DNA of 64,000 nt from positions 62,001-126,000 of the forward strand of contig NZ_JAMSCK010000004.1 in the NCBI RefSeq assembly GCF_023805255.1. Reading direction: 5' to 3'. Of the stretch, positions 60,618 to 64,000 are shown piece after piece (the stretch's first letter is position 1; every line of letters begins with the position of its first letter). Under the pieces are notes generated by a model that saw only the letters and a program-made list of their open reading frames with translations, had not been told where the DNA came from and made no database searches. Origin of the DNA: Gramella jeungdoensis. GTDB lineage: Bacteria; Bacteroidota; Bacteroidia; Flavobacteriales; Flavobacteriaceae. Both the position numbers and the translations under genes were made by a program.

Positions 60618-61769
60618 CTAACAGGTGGTCTCTCTGTATTCCGATGGTGTTTGAGAAGTGAATTTTTTGAAAGCGGAATAAAAAGTGGATTTAGAGTTGA
60701 ATCCACATTCAAGGCCGATGGATACAATAGTATACCGGCAGAAACTGTCATCGTTAAGCAATTTTTTAGCCTGCTGAATTCTTAAAGAGTTTATATAATC
60801 AGAGAAATTATAATTACTGTAGGTATTAATAATCTTAGACAAATGAGTAGGACTCATATCCAGTTGATTGGCTAGTTCCTCCAGCCCAAGATTTGGATCC
60901 AGATAACTTTGTTTTTCTATGATATAAGAATCTATTTTTTCAAAATCTTTTTGATGTTTTGAATTGAGTTCGTTCTGCCCGGAAAGGCTCATATCCAGTT
61001 TTCCTTCATTAATCTTTAGAGCTTTATTTGACGAAATTGACCTCCTAATGGAAATTCGGTCATTTACATTATGATAACGATAGAAACCCTGGTAGCCTAT
61101 CCAGTAGATCAAGAGAGAAGTTCCCAGTTTAAGGGGAAAGTAAACGATCCGTTCCCCGCTAATATTGAAACCTATGATCCCTACTAGCCAGAGGAATAGA
61201 ACAAAACCTCCCAATTTTAGAAAAATCCTGAGCCAGCCAATGTCATCATACTTTAAAATGAATGGGTACAGGTGCTGCTTTGCAAAAACAATCCTCAAAC
61301 ATTTATAAAATATGAACAGGTTAAAGATCGCATTGAATATCTCTTCAAAAATGTTATAATCTTTAATAATGGAATCATCAAGGTCTGCTAAAAAATAGTA
61401 TGCATAGGCTATTAACCCAATCCGAAGTATGAGCTCTATAATAAAGATAATTATTGCAGGCTTTATATAGCTTTTTATCGTTTTTTGAATTCGTAAATAA
61501 TGAATTAAGAATGCGTGAAAAGTTGGTGATATGAACATATACCAGGGGACCAGCAACTGTTTAAAAAAGAAATTATTAGTAGAAAATCCTACCTCTATCA
61601 GCCAGGCCTGCAAATTATTAAGGGAAAGAACCAGTACAGTAAGATTAAGGTATATTACTGCCCAGCCCACTTTTTTTTTGGTGATATGAATAGTGAAGAT
61701 GTTGAACACAAATCCCTGGATCACACCGGCAAGCAAAATAAAGTTGATGATCTTAATTATTGTGTCCAT
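60618..61769 (-). CDS. Membrane-anchored AraC-family transcriptional regulator
   Basis: A 383-residue protein: about seven N-terminal transmembrane helices (residues 1-225) joined by a linker to a C-terminal AraC domain. The two helix-turn-helices are visible: LGLEELANQLDMSPTHLSKIINTYSNYNFSDYINSLR and YTIVSIGLECGFNSKSTFYSAFKKFTSQTPSEYRE. This architecture is common in Bacteroidota and implies signal reception at the membrane. It lies upstream of the DUF6134-like and hydroxylase genes on the same strand, 140 bases away, and could regulate them. Confidence 0.92.
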   Translation of the reverse strand: MDTIIKIINFILLAGVIQGFVFNIFTIHITKKKVGWAVIYLNLTVLVLSLNNLQAWLIEVGFSTNNFFFKQLLVPWYMFISPTFHAFLIHYLRIQKTIKSYIKPAIIIFIIELILRIGLIAYAYYFLADLDDSIIKDYNIFEEIFNAIFNLFIFYKCLRIVFAKQHLYPFILKYDDIGWLRIFLKLGGFVLFLWLVGIIGFNISGERIVYFPLKLGTSLLIYWIGYQGFYRYHNVNDRISIRRSISSNKALKINEGKLDMSLSGQNELNSKHQKDFEKIDSYIIEKQSYLDPNLGLEELANQLDMSPTHLSKIINTYSNYNFSDYINSLRIQQAKKLLNDDSFCRYTIVSIGLECGFNSKSTFYSAFKKFTSQTPSEYRETTC

Positions 61770-61866
61770 CTTTCCGATTTATAAACAATAATTCCAGGTC
61801 ACATTTATAATGTGTTGTAATACAATTAATTAAAAACGTGTAGGGAATTAGTCCTTTAAAATTAAG

Positions 61867-61904
61867 CAAAAAAAAGACAGCTGGAAAAAGCTGTCTTTTT
61901 TTGG
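61867..61904. terminator. Bidirectional terminator upstream of the AraC gene
   Basis: AGACAGCT (61875-61882) and AGCTGTCT (61889-61896) form a perfect stem around GGAAAA, with A on the left flank and T on the right. On the minus strand it terminates the M14-like/ATP-grasp unit, which stops at 61921. Confidence 0.9.
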
Positions 61905-61920
61905 TATATTTTATTTTAGA

Positions 61921-62832
61921 TCAGACTTCCTTTACCACAAAAAATCCATCATTTCCCTGAGACTGGTATAATGGCATAAAAATATAGGCATCCCATTCAC
62001 TCTTTACATCATTGCCATTTTGTTTGGCTAGAAGTTCTCCTTTTTCAATTTTCTGAAAATTCTCGTAACCCGGCTGCATCTCAAAAATATCACTATCTTC
62101 CAGGCCATGCCTATAAACGATCTCAAATGTTTTTTGGGGAGGGGCATTCTTTTTGGCAAATCTGTCTACGCACTCGGGGTAAGTTGAGATCTGGGAAAGA
62201 TCAAGATTACAGGCTTCTTTTAAAGCTAGCCATATAACCCCTTCATGGTTTTCTACAGATGTCTTATCGGTATGCTGTCCCGCTTCAAATACAAAGCCAG
62301 TCATTCCGGTGCGGCTAAGATAATGATCGATATCTCCGGTTATAATATCACTAAAACCTCTAATAATGTAGGTTGGGAATTTATGTGCCCATTCATCATT
62401 GTCATTTACTTCCTGAACCGAAACGTAAGGAAGGCTGGGAGAGGAGGTGGTGTGACAGTCCAGGAAATACCTTTTGGTAAAATTTGATTCAGGGTATTCT
62501 TTAAGGATACCAATGATCTCGAACATTTCCTTTTTTTCATGGGTGTCTTTCACACCACTCTGAATATTCTCTTTTGTCCAGGTCCTGTTCAGGTCTTCAT
62601 CTATATATCTATTGTTTTGATTCAGAGCTTTTTTGTTCCCGGCTACACCTATAATAGTACCTTCAATTTCAGGGTTTGTTTTTTCCAGTTCTTTAAAAAC
62701 AGTTTCAAGTGCTTTTACTCCACTGGGTTCATTCCCATGTATACCACCGGTGACAAATAGTAAAGGCCCCGCTTTTCCAGAGCTGTATTTTCCGATGATT
62801 CTTGGGATCTCTTCTTTCAATTCTTCATTCAT
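61921..62832 (-). CDS. Succinylglutamate desuccinylase / aspartoacylase-like metallohydrolase (M14-like)
   Basis: A 303-residue zinc hydrolase of the AstE/ASPA group. LLFVTGGIHGNEPSGVKALE supplies the zinc-binding His and Glu, and FLDCHTTSSPSLPYVS the third ligand (His) and following substrate residues. NRYIDEDLNRTWTKEN holds the conserved Asp-Leu-Asn-Arg motif, and VFEAGQHT the catalytic Glu. The C-terminal beta domain (about 215-303) completes the fold. It releases an acid from an N-acyl amino acid in known members. It follows the ATP-grasp gene by 12 bases, suggesting it acts on the same kind of amide. Confidence 0.88.
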   Translation of the reverse strand: MNEELKEEIPRIIGKYSSGKAGPLLFVTGGIHGNEPSGVKALETVFKELEKTNPEIEGTIIGVAGNKKALNQNNRYIDEDLNRTWTKENIQSGVKDTHEKKEMFEIIGILKEYPESNFTKRYFLDCHTTSSPSLPYVSVQEVNDNDEWAHKFPTYIIRGFSDIITGDIDHYLSRTGMTGFVFEAGQHTDKTSVENHEGVIWLALKEACNLDLSQISTYPECVDRFAKKNAPPQKTFEIVYRHGLEDSDIFEMQPGYENFQKIEKGELLAKQNGNDVKSEWDAYIFMPLYQSQGNDGFFVVKEV

Positions 62833-62844
62833 ACATCACGAATA

Positions 62845-63891
62845 TTAGTCCATCGTTGCAAGGGTCCTGTTTGAAAGCTGTCCCTCATATTGTTTTTTAT
62901 ATTCTACTTTTCTTTCTATTGCTTCTATCACATAATCTGTAAAAGGAGGTAGACCAATGTCTTTAAAGCGTTCCATTCCACCTGGACTTAAAACGTTTAT
63001 CTCAATTAGTTTATCCTTTACAATATCAAGTCCCACAAAGAAAAGCCCATCCCTTATAAGTTTTGGTGCAGTAAGATCTACAATTCGTTGCATTTCAGGA
63101 GTAAGATCACTACTGTCTGCAGTAGCACCTAGTTTAAAATTGCTTCGGAATTCACCTTCACCTGCTACCCTTCTAATGATAGCTTTCTGTCCATCTTTTT
63201 CCATAACTTTCCCGTTCAATAAAAGAACCCTAACATCTCCATCTTTTACTGCAGGTAGAAATTCCTGTGCGATCACATAGCCCTGTGAGCTTAGATGTTC
63301 AATAATCTGGTTCACATTCTTTTCATGTTTATCTATCAAATAAACATCCTGCCCTCCAGAACCTTCCAGCGGTTTTAAAACCATATTCTTATTTTGCTTT
63401 TCCCAGAACTCTAAAAGCTGCTCTTTATCCCTGGTTATCAGAGAATCTGGTTTTATTTCTTCAGGCAGTTCTTCAAAATATAATTTATCTATAAATGCAT
63501 GTGAAAGTGCATAAGCATCATTTAAGACAATTATATCCTGTTGTTGTATCATTCGGCCAAAAGCTACTCCTGCTTGTTCAGCCCAGTGTCTTCCAACCTC
63601 TTCAGTAGGGTTATTTCTTATAAAAAGAACATCCAGGTCTTTGGAATTGATTTTCTTCTTTCTCGCTTTTTTTCCCTGAAGCGCCTTTAAGAATTTAGCC
63701 GGTGACTTGGTATCTGTTTTTGTAGGTACCTGGGTGGCATTTATGGTAATGGGTGAATCGTGATGAAAATTAAAGTCACCAACCCCCATAGCATATACAT
63801 CATGACCTCTTTGATGGGCCATATGCATTAGAGCGACAGAGGTACCATTAGTCTCGGTCGACACGTCATTTAAAACAAAGCATATTTTCAT
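62845..63891 (-). CDS. ATP-grasp ligase, glutathione synthetase-like
   Basis: A 348-residue GshB-like protein. The N-terminal domain (MKICFVLNDVSTETNGTSVALMHMAH) is the substrate domain; VLKPLEGSGGQDVYLI is the ATP-grasp lysine-rich loop; GDVRVLLLNGKVM, RVAGEGEFRSNFKLGA and FVGLDIVKDKLIEINVLSPGGMERF complete the ATP and Mg sites. It joins a carboxylate and an amine as an amide. No gshA is visible, and Bacteroidota often lack glutathione, so true glutathione synthesis is doubtful. Its ATG overlaps the stop of the upstream gene (ATGA), and the M14-like hydrolase follows closely. Confidence 0.88.
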   Translation of the reverse strand: MKICFVLNDVSTETNGTSVALMHMAHQRGHDVYAMGVGDFNFHHDSPITINATQVPTKTDTKSPAKFLKALQGKKARKKKINSKDLDVLFIRNNPTEEVGRHWAEQAGVAFGRMIQQQDIIVLNDAYALSHAFIDKLYFEELPEEIKPDSLITRDKEQLLEFWEKQNKNMVLKPLEGSGGQDVYLIDKHEKNVNQIIEHLSSQGYVIAQEFLPAVKDGDVRVLLLNGKVMEKDGQKAIIRRVAGEGEFRSNFKLGATADSSDLTPEMQRIVDLTAPKLIRDGLFFVGLDIVKDKLIEINVLSPGGMERFKDIGLPPFTDYVIEAIERKVEYKKQYEGQLSNRTLATMD

Positions 63892-64000
63892 TTACATAGC
63901 ATTTGTGGCAGGTTAAGTCCCTGCCTGATTAATTCTAATTTTTCACACATTTTTTCACTGTGAAGGTAGCTAGGTTTCACCTGAACTGGATTAAGTACTT
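63888..64000 (-). CDS. C-terminus of an unidentified protein, cut by the window edge
   Basis: An open frame runs from the right edge to a TGA at 63888-63890 and overlaps the ATP-grasp start codon as ATGA. The 36 visible residues begin VLNPVQVKPSYLHSEKM and end LIRQGLNLPQMLCK: a helical, basic C-terminus. The overlap says it is co-translated with the ATP-grasp and M14-like genes. From neighbourhoods I recall, a DUF1704 (QEGLA-motif) metallopeptidase-like protein or an N-formylglutamate amidohydrolase-type partner is possible, but the fragment is too short to tell. Confidence 0.55.
   Translation of the reverse strand, partial: VLNPVQVKPSYLHSEKMCEKLELIRQGLNLPQMLCK

Noticed and set aside
62845-63891. 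Calling the ATP-grasp gene gshB and inferring glutathione synthesis
   Set aside because: No gshA or fused GshF is visible and the neighbours are hydrolases, so the substrate is uncertain.
1-64000. tRNA, rRNA, CRISPR arrays, prophage or insertion sequences
   Set aside because: No cloverleaf-like, repeat-spacer, integrase or transposase signal was seen by eye; a tRNA scan would be needed to exclude a missed tRNA.

Overview
The window looks like a chromosomal segment of a marine-type Flavobacteriaceae bacterium (Bacteroidota), most like Gramella/Christiangramia. The evidence is the AT-rich sequence, the Bacteroidota-type -7 promoter boxes (TAnnTTTG) before many genes, the LpxC-FabZ fusion, the type IX secretion regulator PorX, an alpha-oxoamine synthase for sphingolipid-like lipids, and many Bacteroidota-only DUF families. 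Family names come from recognition by eye, not from a database search. I saw no rRNA, tRNA, CRISPR array, prophage or transposase.

Layout. 1-9 kb: end of a sphingolipid/sulfonolipid-type synthase gene, an outer-membrane barrel protein, DUF4834, then a surface-glycan block (YfhO-like membrane protein, GT-B glycosyltransferase, flippase) and a Ser/Arg-rich exported protein. 9-19 kb: uvrA, an ECF sigma factor with a structured 5' leader and a 50-residue partner ORF, a cysteine-free endonuclease III, bcp, alanine dehydrogenase, a short exported peptide next to a membrane protein, tsaE and porX. 19-25 kb: an HD phosphohydrolase, then a lipid A operon (lpxD, lpxC-fabZ, lpxA, efp, second lpxD-like gene, SnoaL-like gene). 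25-32.5 kb: a BlaI/M56 regulatory pair with a well-resolved operator-promoter, sucD, fabG, a VWA membrane protein and an SPFH protein.

32.5-40.4 kb: a complete histidine operon, hisG-D-C-B-H-A-F-IE. It is preceded by a histidine-rich leader peptide and a mutually exclusive antiterminator/terminator pair. It is interrupted between hisH and hisA by a four-helix-bundle (IVS-type) gene flanked by inverted repeats, and two copies of one palindromic repeat family lie in the hisA-hisF and hisF-hisIE gaps.

40-64 kb: mostly minus-strand accessory and housekeeping genes: pirin/NYN-LOTUS pair, baeRF-like protein, a five-gene run (S9 peptidase, GyrI-like, DUF1853, TauE/SafE, CDF), a MuiA-type protein with an inserted carboxypeptidase-regulatory-like domain, DUF3616, DUF4242, a divergent TruA-like protein, RecQ, CorA, a lactonase, a DUF6268-like barrel, a fatty acid hydroxylase, a DUF6134-like protein, a membrane-anchored AraC regulator, and a translationally coupled hydrolase/ATP-grasp cluster running off the right edge.

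The strongest non-routine signals are the his attenuator, the BlaI-type operators laid over both promoter boxes, the cysteine-free Nth, the mobile-looking gene inside the his operon, the sigma-factor leader hairpin, and the M14-like/ATP-grasp cluster at the right edge.
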